A stretch of 64,000 nucleotides of DNA from Planctomycetota bacterium (lineage in GTDB: Bacteria > Planctomycetota > UBA1135 > GCA-002686595): assembly GCA_002683825.1 (NCBI GenBank), contig NYUD01000086.1, forward strand, positions 1 through 64,000, given 5' to 3'. The notes below the pieces were generated by a model. The model was not told the DNA's origin. It made no database searches and saw only the letters and a list, made by a program, of their open reading frames with translations. The translations under genes were made by a program, and so were the position numbers. Of the stretch, positions 51,327-60,106 are shown in pieces. How positions within the stretch are numbered: position 1 is the stretch's first letter; the number at the start of each line of letters is the position of its first letter.

Positions 51327-52685
51327 ATGGATATCGTCATCGTTGGAGCTGGCGAGGTCGGATACCACCTGGCGGACATCCTGTCCCGCGAGGATCATCG
51401 TGTCAGCGTGGTCGACCCCGACCCCGAGCAGGCGCGGCGCCTCATGGAAGCTCTGGATGTCACGGTCGTGGTCGGAGACGGGACCCGTGCGAAGATCCTG
51501 ACCCAGGTGGGTGCTTCCAAGGCCGATCTGGTGGTGGCGGTCACGGCCGACGACAACGCCAACATGCTGGTTTGCACGCTGGCCAGGAGCCTTGGAGCCA
51601 AGCGCGTGATCCTGCGCATGAAGGACATCACGAGGCTCGAGAACTTCCGCTTCTTTTACAAGAAGACCCTGGGCTTCGACGTGGCTCTTTCGACGGACGA
51701 GCTTGCAGCCGAAGAAATCCTCGGCACCGTACGCCAGCACCGCGCCCTCGAGGTCGAATCCTTTGCAGACGGGCGCGTGCAAATGCGGCGTCTGCGTATC
51801 CGGGAAGAGGGCGAACTCACCTCGGACACCCTCGCCGGTCTCAAGCTCCCCTCGGGACTCCTCATCGTCGCCGTGGCCCGCAAGGAGCAATTCTTCGTGC
51901 CCGGTGGAGACGACCTGCTTTCGGTTGACGATCAGGTCTATCTGATCGGCCGCGGCCCGGATCTCGACCAGTTCGAGCTTCTGGCCGGCGCCCCCAAACT
52001 CGGCCGACGCAGCGTTGTCATCATGGGGGGCGGTGGCGTCGGCTGCCAGATCGCACGCCGCCTCGACCGAATGACCGGGATCTCCGTGCGCCTGATGGAG
52101 CGTTCCGCCAGACGGGCGAAAGAGGTCGCTTCCCAGTTTTCCAGTTCGATCATGGTGCTCGTCGGCGATTCGACGGACCTCGACCTCTTGATGGAGGAGC
52201 GCATCGGCGAAGCCAACGTCTTCATCGCCACGACGCAGGACGATGAGCGCAATATGGTCGCGTGCCAGCTGGCGCGGTCGCTCGGTGTGGAGCGCACCGT
52301 CGCCATGGTCAACAAGGCTTCCTACCGCCAGATCTACGATCTCCTGGGGGTCGACCGCGCCATCTCTCCCCGGGTTCTTTGCGCGAACCACATCCTGCGC
52401 TTCGTGCGTTCACGATCGGTATCCTCGATCGCGGTCATCGCCGACGGGCGTGCCGAGGTACTCGAACTCGAGGCTCACCACAAGGACGGAAAGGTCGAAC
52501 GGAAGGTCAAGAACCTCGGCCTGCCCAGGGGCACCGTCCTGGGGGCCGTGGTGCGCTCCGGGGATGTGATCATCCCCGGAGGAGACACGGTCGTGCGTAA
52601 CGGGGATCAGGTCATTCTCTTCACTCTGCCCGAGAACCTTGCGGCGATCGAGGAGATCTTCAAACCCATCGGATTCCAACGGTGA
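51327..52685 (+). CDS. trkA: Trk potassium uptake regulatory subunit TrkA
   Basis: The 452-aa protein is a tandem of two RCK units. The first nucleotide-binding fold starts IVIVGAGEVGYHLADIL (3-19) with Asp at the end of strand two (SVVDPD); the second starts VVIMGGGGVGCQIARRL near residue 232. Each is followed by a TrkA-C domain (EEGELTSDTLAGLKLP, and VKNLGLPRGTVLGAVVRSGDVIIPGGDTVV in pieces). TrkA binds NAD(H) or ATP and gates TrkH. The start is ATG 51327; an in-frame extension further upstream is out of family. The stop overlaps the trkH start (GTGA). Confidence 0.96.
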   Translation: MDIVIVGAGEVGYHLADILSREDHRVSVVDPDPEQARRLMEALDVTVVVGDGTRAKILTQVGASKADLVVAVTADDNANMLVCTLARSLGAKRVILRMKDITRLENFRFFYKKTLGFDVALSTDELAAEEILGTVRQHRALEVESFADGRVQMRRLRIREEGELTSDTLAGLKLPSGLLIVAVARKEQFFVPGGDDLLSVDDQVYLIGRGPDLDQFELLAGAPKLGRRSVVIMGGGGVGCQIARRLDRMTGISVRLMERSARRAKEVASQFSSSIMVLVGDSTDLDLLMEERIGEANVFIATTQDDERNMVACQLARSLGVERTVAMVNKASYRQIYDLLGVDRAISPRVLCANHILRFVRSRSVSSIAVIADGRAEVLELEAHHKDGKVERKVKNLGLPRGTVLGAVVRSGDVIIPGGDTVVRNGDQVILFTLPENLAAIEEIFKPIGFQR

Positions 52686-54220
52686 ATATTCGCGCCGTCG
52701 GATGGCTTCTGGGCTGCGTGCTCCTCCTGCTGGCTGGCTTCATGCTGGTTCCGGCCGTCGTCTCGGCCTGGTTTCGTGAGCAGGCGGCCTTCGAAGGGTG
52801 CATCGGGTCAGCGCTCGTAACGGCGATCGCCGGCGGCTTCTTCACGGTCACCTGCCGGGACGCAACGATCACGGAGGAGGGGCGGGTCGACTACTTTCGG
52901 CGAGAGGGTCTGGCGGCCGTCGGGCTGTCGTGGATGCTCGCCGCTCTTGCCGGTTCCATGCCGTTTCTATTCTCGGGTGTGATGACCTCGCCCGTCGATG
53001 CGTTCTTCGAATCGGCCTCGGGATTCACGACGACAGGGGCGACCATTCTGACGCCCGATGCGATCGATGGTCTTCCGCGGGGGATCGCTTTCTGGCGCTC
53101 CTTCACACACTGGCTGGGTGGGATCGGGATCGTGCTTGTGTTCGTCCTGCTGTTTCCGGCCGGAGGCCGAAGCCTCTTTCGTTCGGAGGTCCCGGGAATC
53201 TCGCGCGAAGCCGTCCAGCAACGTGTGCGCGACAGCGCCCTTGGACTGGTGCGGATCTACGTCGTTCTGACCTTGGTGGAGGTCCTGGCGTTGTGGATCG
53301 TTCAGCGCGATCTTTTCGATGCCTTCATCCACGCCTTCGGCACCCTGGCCACGGGAGGTTTCTCGAGCCACTCGAGTAGCGTCCTCTATTACAGCTCGTG
53401 GAAAGTGGAGTTGATTCTGGTCGTCTTCATGTTCGCGGCGGGGATCAACTTCGCCGTCTACGACATCTTTCTGCGTCAGGGCTTGCGGGGAGCCTGGCGC
53501 GCCGCCTGCGGTTCCAGCGAGATTCGTGCCTATGCGGGCCTCATCGTCGGTTCGACGCTTCTGATCGCCGTCATCCTCTGGTTTTGGGGGGGCAGCAACG
53601 GCAATCCCGAGAGCGATCTGCCCAACTACACCAGTCTGACCAAGTCCTTGCGGGACAGTCTCTTCACGGTCGTCAGCGTGCAGACGAGCACGGGCTTCGG
53701 GACCGAGGACTTCAACCGTTGGCCCGACGTATGTCGCATCCTCTTGATGGTTCTCGCGATCTGCGGAGCCTGCGCCGGCTCCACCGGGGGAGGGATGAAG
53801 GTCGTGCGCTTTCTCATCCTGGCGAAAGCTGCTTTGCAGGGCGTGCGGAATTTCGCACGGCCACGGGCGATCCATTCGGTCCGTCTCGATGGAGGCTCGC
53901 TGCCCGACGGCACCGTTGGAATGGTGATGTCCTACTGCGGACTTTGGTTCCTGGTCTTCATCGTGGGCACCCTGATCATCGCGGGGATGGACATCCGTCC
54001 GCCGGCGGGTTTCGAAGATCAGGTACCCCTGATCGCAGCTACGAGTGTGCTGGCGAGTTTGAACAACATTGGCCCGGGGCTGGCGGCGGTGGGCCCGGCC
54101 GGAAACTTCGCGTTCATGCCGGAAGCGGCGAAGCTCCTCTTGTCCTTCTTTATGATCCTCGGCCGACTCGAATTTTATGCGGTCGTGATCCTGTTCGTTC
54201 CGCGTTTTTGGCGAAGCTAA
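52682..54220 (+). CDS. trkH: Trk potassium transporter membrane subunit TrkH
   Basis: The 512-aa protein is a polytopic potassium channel-like transporter. Four pore-loop repeats are visible, for example ESASGFTTTGATIL, FGTLATGGFSSHSSS, QTSTGFGTEDFNRWP and a late ASLNNIGPGLAAVGP, each with the Gly of the selectivity filter. It begins with GTG in the 4-nt GTGA overlap with trkA, so TrkA and TrkH are translated together. Potassium uptake is driven by the membrane potential and sets turgor. The gene ends in a terminator. Confidence 0.96.
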   Translation: MNIRAVGWLLGCVLLLLAGFMLVPAVVSAWFREQAAFEGCIGSALVTAIAGGFFTVTCRDATITEEGRVDYFRREGLAAVGLSWMLAALAGSMPFLFSGVMTSPVDAFFESASGFTTTGATILTPDAIDGLPRGIAFWRSFTHWLGGIGIVLVFVLLFPAGGRSLFRSEVPGISREAVQQRVRDSALGLVRIYVVLTLVEVLALWIVQRDLFDAFIHAFGTLATGGFSSHSSSVLYYSSWKVELILVVFMFAAGINFAVYDIFLRQGLRGAWRAACGSSEIRAYAGLIVGSTLLIAVILWFWGGSNGNPESDLPNYTSLTKSLRDSLFTVVSVQTSTGFGTEDFNRWPDVCRILLMVLAICGACAGSTGGGMKVVRFLILAKAALQGVRNFARPRAIHSVRLDGGSLPDGTVGMVMSYCGLWFLVFIVGTLIIAGMDIRPPAGFEDQVPLIAATSVLASLNNIGPGLAAVGPAGNFAFMPEAAKLLLSFFMILGRLEFYAVVILFVPRFWRS

Positions 54221-54241
54221 CGGTAGCTCGGCTTCGCCTTT
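54210..54241 (+). terminator. Terminator of the trkA-trkH operon
   Basis: GGCGAAGC (54210-54217) pairs perfectly with GCTTCGCC (54231-54238) around a 13-nt loop and is followed by TTT. The stem includes the end of trkH and its TAA stop (54218-54220) lies in the loop. Confidence 0.65.
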
Positions 54242-54287
54242 GAGTGACGGGGCTTGTCGGAATTCGCCCGATTTCGTACGTCACTAC

Positions 54288-54962
54288 CTAGAGAATATCT
54301 TCGCGGTAGATCGCGTGTCGGGGCCGTTGCGAGTTGCGGTGATGCAGGACCAGTCGCCAAAGGTCTTCCGGTCCGGTGACCGTCACGTAGCTGAGTTCGA
54401 GGCCGTCGGAGCCCTTGATTCGGACTCTTCCGGTGATGAGGCCAAGGAGCTGCTTGCGACCCTCCTTGTCGAGTACGAAGACGCCCGCACCCAGCTGAGC
54501 CGCCGTGAGGCGGTCCAGGTCGGGAGACGGTTTCAGGAGCAGGCCTTCGACGCGGGGATCGGAAGTAATCTCGGCCCCGAATTCCCACGGGCCGCCGGAG
54601 CCTCGCCCGCGAACGACGACCTGCTCGGTCGGGTCAGGCGGGCGGAAGAGAATCGGGACGCTGGAGAGCTGGATTTCCGAGGACGTGGTGAACAGGTGGC
54701 CTCCGACCGCCTCGATCACACCTTCCTCCAGACTGGGGCCGTCTCCGAACCAGCTCGTGAATTCGATCCGTCCGCGGTTGACCCGCCGTCCCAGAAAGAC
54801 GATTCCGTAGTTTGTCGCAATGCCGAGCTCGTCCGCTTCGGGGCCGTGAATCACGACCGTGGGATCGGTCGTGAGCTTGCGGACGCTGGATCCCCCGACG
54901 CAGGCGTCCGTGAGAACGATCAGGAGAACCGGGGTCAGTCGTCGAATCCAGCTCGATTTCAT
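54288..54962 (-). CDS. Hypothetical lipoprotein, 224 aa
   Basis: I do not recognise a family. The start at ATG 54962 gives a lipoprotein signal (RRLTPVLLIVLTDAC, Cys21). The mature part is beta-rich (TVVIHGPEADELGIATNYGIVFLGRR, then EFTSWFGDGPSLEEGVIEAVGGHLFTTSS) and has no cysteines or obvious active site. It looks like an envelope protein on the inner face of the outer membrane. An in-frame ATG at 55058 would add a non-hydrophobic extension. It is convergent with trkH, and its 269-bp upstream gap is shared with the divergent 1005-aa repeat protein. Confidence 0.65.
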   Translation of the reverse strand: MKSSWIRRLTPVLLIVLTDACVGGSSVRKLTTDPTVVIHGPEADELGIATNYGIVFLGRRVNRGRIEFTSWFGDGPSLEEGVIEAVGGHLFTTSSEIQLSSVPILFRPPDPTEQVVVRGRGSGGPWEFGAEITSDPRVEGLLLKPSPDLDRLTAAQLGAGVFVLDKEGRKQLLGLITGRVRIKGSDGLELSYVTVTGPEDLWRLVLHHRNSQRPRHAIYREDIL

Positions 54963-55231
54963 GGGCCAGGAAGAGTCGATCGGTTGGGGAAACCGCCCAT
55001 GGAGGGCGGAGGTGCGAAGGAAGCAAGGCTTCTGCGGCCTCGGTGTTCGGTCTGCCATGGCCTCCGCGGTAGAGTGGCTGCGGGTCGTGGCGGGTGGTTA
55101 GCCTACTGTCAAGAAGGGGGAAAATCCCGTCCGTCGACCCAACGGTACGTCCGACCCCTCGTAAGCGGGGCGCGATCTAGCTCTCGCCCGAGCAGCCTTC
55201 CGGAAGCCACCGTCCCCTAGGAGACGCAGGA

Positions 55232-58200
55232 ATGCGCCCCACCCTGATCCTCGCCTTTGTGTGTGCCCTTGCGGCCAGCTGCCTCTTCCTTTGGATGACC
55301 GGCAGAGAGGCTTCGCCGCGCACCTCGCGGCCCGAGATCTCGGCTCCGGCCCAGGCGGCCCCTCAGAGACGCGAGCAGCCCCCGGAGAAGGCGGCCCTGG
55401 AGGGGGTCGATCCGATCCTGGAAGCGACGCGCTTGGTCGTCGAGGAATCCCAGGCCTTCCCGGAAGAACCCGGCCCGAAGAAGCCTCTCGGCCATGACTC
55501 CAACGAGACCACCGTGCGCGGGCGCGTGGTCGATGAAAAAGGCCGGCCCGTTGCGGACGCCGAGGTCAGGGCGGGTGCGGGCCGGGGACCCTTCTTCGCT
55601 CTAGACCTGGCCCCATCCATTCGCGGAGCGCAGCGTGCGGAGAAAAGCACCGATCCTCAGGGTTACTTCGAGCTCGAGGTCGCCCATGGGGGATCGGTGG
55701 ACTTTCTCGTTCGAGCGGATGGATACGCTCCCTTCAAGAGAGCGGACGTGCCGATTCCTCCGGGAGAAAAGACCGAGCTCGACGACTTCGAACTCGAACC
55801 GGGGGCCGTTCTCGCCGGGCACGTTGTCGATCCAGCGGGTCGCGGAGTGGAAGGGGCCGAGATCATCGACGTCAGAGACAGGTCGGGGGTCTTCGGGTTC
55901 GGACCGCTGCCCGCACCTATCGCGCGGACCGAGAGCGATGGGAGCTTTCTCATCGCTCAGCTAGCCGTGGGGGAATATCGTTTGAGGGTTCATGCCGAAG
56001 CGCACCCCTATCTCATCGTCGAGGGGCTGGCGGATAACACCGGTGAAAGGGTATCCGGATTGGTCTGGGTGCTCGAACCGGGTGCGGAAATCGTGGGACG
56101 CGTTATCGACATTCCGCGGGTCGACCGCGGGCATCTCGAAGTGCATGCGACGCGCACCGGGGACTCTCTCAGGATGGGAGAGTTCGGACGCTCGGCCGAA
56201 GTCGACTCGGATGGCCGCTTTCGTTTGCGCGGCCTGACACCGGATGTGTACTACAACGTCGTTGCCCGGCGACCGATTCTCAGCCGCTTCAGATTCGGGT
56301 CCGGTGCGCAGTCCCGTTCGGAGCCGGTCCAGGCCCGCGCGGGGGACCAGGGAATTACGGTGCGCTATCAGCCCGAGGGCAGCATCGTCTTTCAGCTGCT
56401 CGATGGATCTACCCGGGCCCCGATCGAAGACTTTCTGGTCAAGGCAGGGTCCGGCCTCGTGCCGCTGGAACTGCGGGACGACAACGGCGCTCTCAAAACG
56501 CACCACGCGGACGGACGTGTGCGCTTCGGGGGACTGCGACCGGCCACGAGCGAGGATCGTGCGAGACTCATCGTCAGTGCGGCGGGCTATGCGGAATACC
56601 ACCTTGACGACATCTCCTTGCGGGTGGGCCAGGAGCTCGATCTGGGGGCCATCTACCTGGAGCCCGTTCCGCTCCTGCGGGTGACGGTTCGGACTGCGGA
56701 GGGTGTTCCGGTCGAGGGGGCCAGAGTGCGGCTGCAGCGCGACATGGGGGGCTCGATGGAGATCAAACGTCGCATCGAAATCACCGATGATGGACACCGC
56801 GGCGAGGTCGAAATGGGGGAGGGACGGTCCACAGTTACCGATGAGGACGGTATCGGCGAGTTGTCCAGCTACCCCGGGCAACGTTGCAAGCTCATCGTGC
56901 GGGCCCACGGATACGCTCCCTCGACCGTCGATGGCCTGGAACTTCCGCGGGAGGGCGTCAGCGAACAAGAGGTGCGTCTGAGCAGGGGCGGGAGCGTGCT
57001 GGTACGCGTTCTCGATTCCAACGGGATCCCCATGGCCGCTGCCAAGGTCGGTCACAGGGACACGTCTTCCGGCCCCGGAGTTCTGGGTATGTGGATGGTA
57101 GGAGAATCCCCCGGGAACCGCTCTGTGGTATCCGACACCGAGGGCTACGCTCGCTTCGAGAACCTTCGGGAGGGCGTGCACTCCTTCCGTTTGCAGGATG
57201 ACGGCTCCAACAACCTGCCCTTTGGGAGCGGCGGGGAGATCGTCCGGGTGGCCGGCATGGGGGGGCAGGACGAGGATAGCTGGCGCGAAGTGCAGGTCGT
57301 CGAAGACGAGACGGCGGAACTCACGCTGATGGCCACTCCGAGGGGAAGTCTGGAGGGGACTCTACTCGAGTCCGGCGCCGAGCTGACGGGGGCGACGCTC
57401 AACCTCAAGAAGTTCAGAGACGAGGTCGAGCACGACCCGATGGCTTTGGCCCTCGCGGGTTTCGGGGGAGGTGGGATCACGGAGAGGTCGGACGGCAAGG
57501 GCGAATACGAATTCACGGATGTGAAAGAAGGACGCTACAAACTGGAGATCTCGCACCCTACACGGAGTATGTCCGACGAATACGAGGTGGAAATCCTCGA
57601 GGGGCGTAACTCACTCGATATCGATCTGCCGATCTCGATCGTCGAGGGGCGGATCACGGATGAGGAAGGCGACCCGATTCCAGGTTTGACGGTCAAAGTG
57701 GAACGGCCGCGTGATGAGGACCCAGCCGTGCGGGGCAACTTCGTCATGGTCGTCGAAGCCGAAGACGGCGGCGAAACTTCCGTCATCTCCAGCGGCAGTC
57801 CGGCGCTCGGTGTGTCCGTCAAGACAGACGAGGACGGGCGCTATTCCCTGCGCGGTGTGATGCCCGAGGTGGATCTGGTGGTGAAGGCAGAGGGCCGGGG
57901 TGTCCAACCGGGTACCAGCCGTCGGATCAGCCTGAACCCGAATGAAACCAAGCGCGGGATCGACATCCAGCTGGCGGCGGGCGGCTCGATCCTGGTCGAG
58001 GTACTTCTCGCTGATGGCGCCCCCGCCCGGATGATCGTCGTCAGTGCGCACTACCTCGGCGATGAACAGGATGTCCAATCCAAGACCGACTTCATCCAGC
58101 GCGGCTCGACTACCCTGACGGGTTTGAAACCCGGCCGCTGGATCGTGCGTGCGCAACGCGTCGGTCCCTCGGGAGGCGGTTCGCGACCCGAGGAGGAGGT

Positions 58201-58249
58201 CACCGTACAGGCCGGCCGGACGGCGAATGCGTCGCTGAGCTTCGACTAG
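55232..58249 (+). CDS. Large exported protein with repeated carboxypeptidase-regulatory-like domains
   Basis: The 1005-aa protein has an N-terminal signal anchor (ILAFVCALAASCLFLWM) and then about eight beta-sandwich repeats of the CarboxypepD_reg kind. Recurring signatures are VxGRVVDxxGRPVADAEVRAG, YFELEVAHGG, GAVLAGHVVDPAGRGVEGAEI, SDGSFLIAQL, GRFRLRGLTPD, DEEGDPIPGLTV and DEDGRYSLRGVMPE. No peptidase or other catalytic domain is present. Such proteins are common in Planctomycetota and Myxococcota and probably bind or bridge at the cell surface. The single Cys at 17 in ALAASC could be a lipobox, which would make it a lipoprotein. Confidence 0.8.
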   Translation: MRPTLILAFVCALAASCLFLWMTGREASPRTSRPEISAPAQAAPQRREQPPEKAALEGVDPILEATRLVVEESQAFPEEPGPKKPLGHDSNETTVRGRVVDEKGRPVADAEVRAGAGRGPFFALDLAPSIRGAQRAEKSTDPQGYFELEVAHGGSVDFLVRADGYAPFKRADVPIPPGEKTELDDFELEPGAVLAGHVVDPAGRGVEGAEIIDVRDRSGVFGFGPLPAPIARTESDGSFLIAQLAVGEYRLRVHAEAHPYLIVEGLADNTGERVSGLVWVLEPGAEIVGRVIDIPRVDRGHLEVHATRTGDSLRMGEFGRSAEVDSDGRFRLRGLTPDVYYNVVARRPILSRFRFGSGAQSRSEPVQARAGDQGITVRYQPEGSIVFQLLDGSTRAPIEDFLVKAGSGLVPLELRDDNGALKTHHADGRVRFGGLRPATSEDRARLIVSAAGYAEYHLDDISLRVGQELDLGAIYLEPVPLLRVTVRTAEGVPVEGARVRLQRDMGGSMEIKRRIEITDDGHRGEVEMGEGRSTVTDEDGIGELSSYPGQRCKLIVRAHGYAPSTVDGLELPREGVSEQEVRLSRGGSVLVRVLDSNGIPMAAAKVGHRDTSSGPGVLGMWMVGESPGNRSVVSDTEGYARFENLREGVHSFRLQDDGSNNLPFGSGGEIVRVAGMGGQDEDSWREVQVVEDETAELTLMATPRGSLEGTLLESGAELTGATLNLKKFRDEVEHDPMALALAGFGGGGITERSDGKGEYEFTDVKEGRYKLEISHPTRSMSDEYEVEILEGRNSLDIDLPISIVEGRITDEEGDPIPGLTVKVERPRDEDPAVRGNFVMVVEAEDGGETSVISSGSPALGVSVKTDEDGRYSLRGVMPEVDLVVKAEGRGVQPGTSRRISLNPNETKRGIDIQLAAGGSILVEVLLADGAPARMIVVSAHYLGDEQDVQSKTDFIQRGSTTLTGLKPGRWIVRAQRVGPSGGGSRPEEEVTVQAGRTANASLSFD

Positions 58250-58307
58250 CTTCCGGCAAGCCGGCAGATGAGTCGAGCCGTCGTGTGTTCCGGAGGGTAG
58301 GGCCTCC

Positions 58308-59141
58308 TCAGAACAACTCGTCGAGCAGCGCCCCGATGGCGCCCGAGTTGTTGCTGCCTATCACGCGATCCGCTTCGTCGAGCAGGCTCTGCATGCCGTT
58401 TCCCATGGCGACGCCCAGCCCGGCTTCCTGAATCATCGACACGTCGTTCGAGGCGTCTCCGATGGCGACGACCCGATCGCTGGAGATGTCGAAGCGGTCC
58501 TTGAGAATGCGTAGACCCTCGGCTTTGCCATGGCATGGCGGCTGCAAGTCCGCGACGATCAGAGGGCTCGAGCGGAAACGCGCCAGGGCGTTCAGAGGAA
58601 AGTGCGTCAGGAGCAGCGGGTGATCGATCTCCCTCTCAACCTCCCTACCCAGGGACTCCGAGTTGCTGTGTGTCTGGGAGAAGATCGTGATCCGGATCAC
58701 GAATTCGCGCGGTAGGTCGGCCAGCGTCGGAACAATCTCGACACCGTCGAGGTACTCGACGGCTTTGCTTTCGTGTTCGTTCCGCGGTGCAAGCGCATAC
58801 TTGGCGCCGGCCACCTGGGTCAGGGCCATCAGGTCACGCTCGCGGGCAAAGTCCATGGCCCGGGCGACGGCTCGGTCAGAGAGCAGCCGCTCTTCGACGA
58901 GACGGTCCTCGTGCGGGCAGTAGAGCGCGGCTCCGTTGTAGACGAGCGCGGGGTCTCCGAAACCGAGCTGGGCCAGCACAGGCCTGGCCGCCGATTCGGA
59001 ACGGCCGGTGGCGATCATGATACGGACACCCCTCGAGTGAATTCGCCGCAGGGCCGTGAGCGTCTCCGCGTGGATCTGACCTTCGTCGGTCAGCAGCGTA
59101 CCGTCGACGTCGATCAGAATGCCGTCGTAATCACGGGTCAT
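58308..59141 (-). CDS. HAD-superfamily Cof-type phosphatase
   Basis: The 277-aa protein is a HAD IIB (Cof) hydrolase. The catalytic pair is Asp11 and Asp13 in LIDVDGTLLTD, motif II is the Thr in MIATGRS, and motifs III/IV are GKAEGLRIL with AIGDASNDVSMIQEAGLGVAMGN. Between lies the large C2B cap. Members dephosphorylate sugar phosphates, flavin mononucleotide or pyridoxal phosphate; the substrate is unknown. It follows fmdB by 9 bp at the end of the chaperone cluster. Confidence 0.9.
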   Translation of the reverse strand: MTRDYDGILIDVDGTLLTDEGQIHAETLTALRRIHSRGVRIMIATGRSESAARPVLAQLGFGDPALVYNGAALYCPHEDRLVEERLLSDRAVARAMDFARERDLMALTQVAGAKYALAPRNEHESKAVEYLDGVEIVPTLADLPREFVIRITIFSQTHSNSESLGREVEREIDHPLLLTHFPLNALARFRSSPLIVADLQPPCHGKAEGLRILKDRFDISSDRVVAIGDASNDVSMIQEAGLGVAMGNGMQSLLDEADRVIGSNNSGAIGALLDELF

Positions 59142-59150
59142 GCTGGAGAT

Positions 59151-59438
59151 TCAGTCGCTCTTCTTTTTCGAGTCCTTCTTGGACGACGAATCGTCTTTCT
59201 TCGAAGCGGACTCCGTGGCCTTCTTTTCAGCTTCTGCACCCTTCTTGTAGGACTCGGAGCGGTAATCGGTTTCGTAGAACCCGGAGCCCTTGAAGATGAT
59301 GGCGGCACCGGTGCCGATCACGCGCTGGAGTTTCTGGCGACCGCACGCCGGGCACTTGCGCTTGGGGGACGACTTGATCGGCTGGAAGATCTCCAGTTCG
59401 TGGCCACATGCATCGCAGCGATAGTCGTAGGTCGGCAT
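59151..59438 (-). CDS. FmdB-family zinc-ribbon protein
   Basis: The 95-aa protein is a typical FmdB zinc ribbon: MPTYDYRCDACGHELEIF with Cys8/Cys11, then KCPACGR with Cys29/Cys32, and VIGTGAAIIFKGSGFYETDYR. The last 35 residues are a Lys/Ser/Glu-rich disordered tail. The role of the family is unknown; many members are encoded near translation or stress genes. The stop of grpE is 5 bp upstream. An in-frame extension exists upstream but lies within grpE in another phase. Confidence 0.9.
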   Translation of the reverse strand: MPTYDYRCDACGHELEIFQPIKSSPKRKCPACGRQKLQRVIGTGAAIIFKGSGFYETDYRSESYKKGAEAEKKATESASKKDDSSSKKDSKKKSD

Positions 59439-59443
59439 ACCCC

Positions 59444-60082
59444 TTATTCCGCTTCCTGTTCGGGAACATCCTCCGTGGTCCCTTCGGCCTCGGACGGCAC
59501 CTCTTCTTCGTCCTCGGGGCCCGTTGCCTTGAGATCTGCAGCCACGACCTTGACCTTGGCGGGTCGTAGGACCGACCCGTGCCACGTGTAGCCACGCCGT
59601 AGCGTTTCGAGAATGGTTCCCGGTTCCTGATCGGGATCCTCTAGGGCCTCGGTCGCATCGTGAAGGGCAGGGTCGAAGACGCCGGTCTCGGCGATGGATT
59701 CGACACTGGCGGCCTCCAGAGCCTGTATGAACTTCTTGCGCGTCATCTCGACCCCCGTGGCGAGATTCCGGGTCTCCTCGTTTGTCGCTGGGCTCGACAA
59801 TGCCATATCCAGGAAGTCGACAACGAGCAGGAGTTCTTCGAGCAAGGGCTGCATCTGGTGCTTGAGCCCTGCCTCGAGATCGGTCTGCGCTCTGCGGCGG
59901 AGGTTCTGGTAGTCGGCGTGGGCGCGCAGGGCTTTGGCCTCCAGCTCCTGGCAACGCGCGAGCAAATCGGGCTCATCTTTGCATTCAGCCGCGTCGTTTT
60001 CCTGCGTCTTGTCTGCTGAAGAACCGTGCTTGTCCTTCTTTGCTTTTCGCTTGTCCTTGCGGGATCCGGTGTCAGGTGCCAT
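59444..60082 (-). CDS. grpE: Nucleotide exchange factor GrpE
   Basis: The 212-aa protein has the basic and acidic N-terminal tail (SRKDKRKAKKDKHG), the long coiled-coil helix (LLARCQELEAKALRAHADYQNLRRRAQTDLE in pieces) and the four-helix plus beta-wing part (ETGVFDPALHDATEA, GYTWHGSVLRPAKVKV). GrpE releases ADP from DnaK. DnaK itself is not in the window. The gene lies 24 bp after dnaJ and 5 bp before fmdB. The last 30 residues form an acidic extension. Confidence 0.93.
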   Translation of the reverse strand: MAPDTGSRKDKRKAKKDKHGSSADKTQENDAAECKDEPDLLARCQELEAKALRAHADYQNLRRRAQTDLEAGLKHQMQPLLEELLLVVDFLDMALSSPATNEETRNLATGVEMTRKKFIQALEAASVESIAETGVFDPALHDATEALEDPDQEPGTILETLRRGYTWHGSVLRPAKVKVVAADLKATGPEDEEEVPSEAEGTTEDVPEQEAE

Positions 60083-60106
60083 CGCCTTGGTAGACTCTGT
60101 GTCGGT

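Noticed and set aside
59439-59954. Extension of the FmdB frame upstream
   Set aside because: It runs through grpE in another phase. The FmdB signature begins at MPTYDYRC, 59438.
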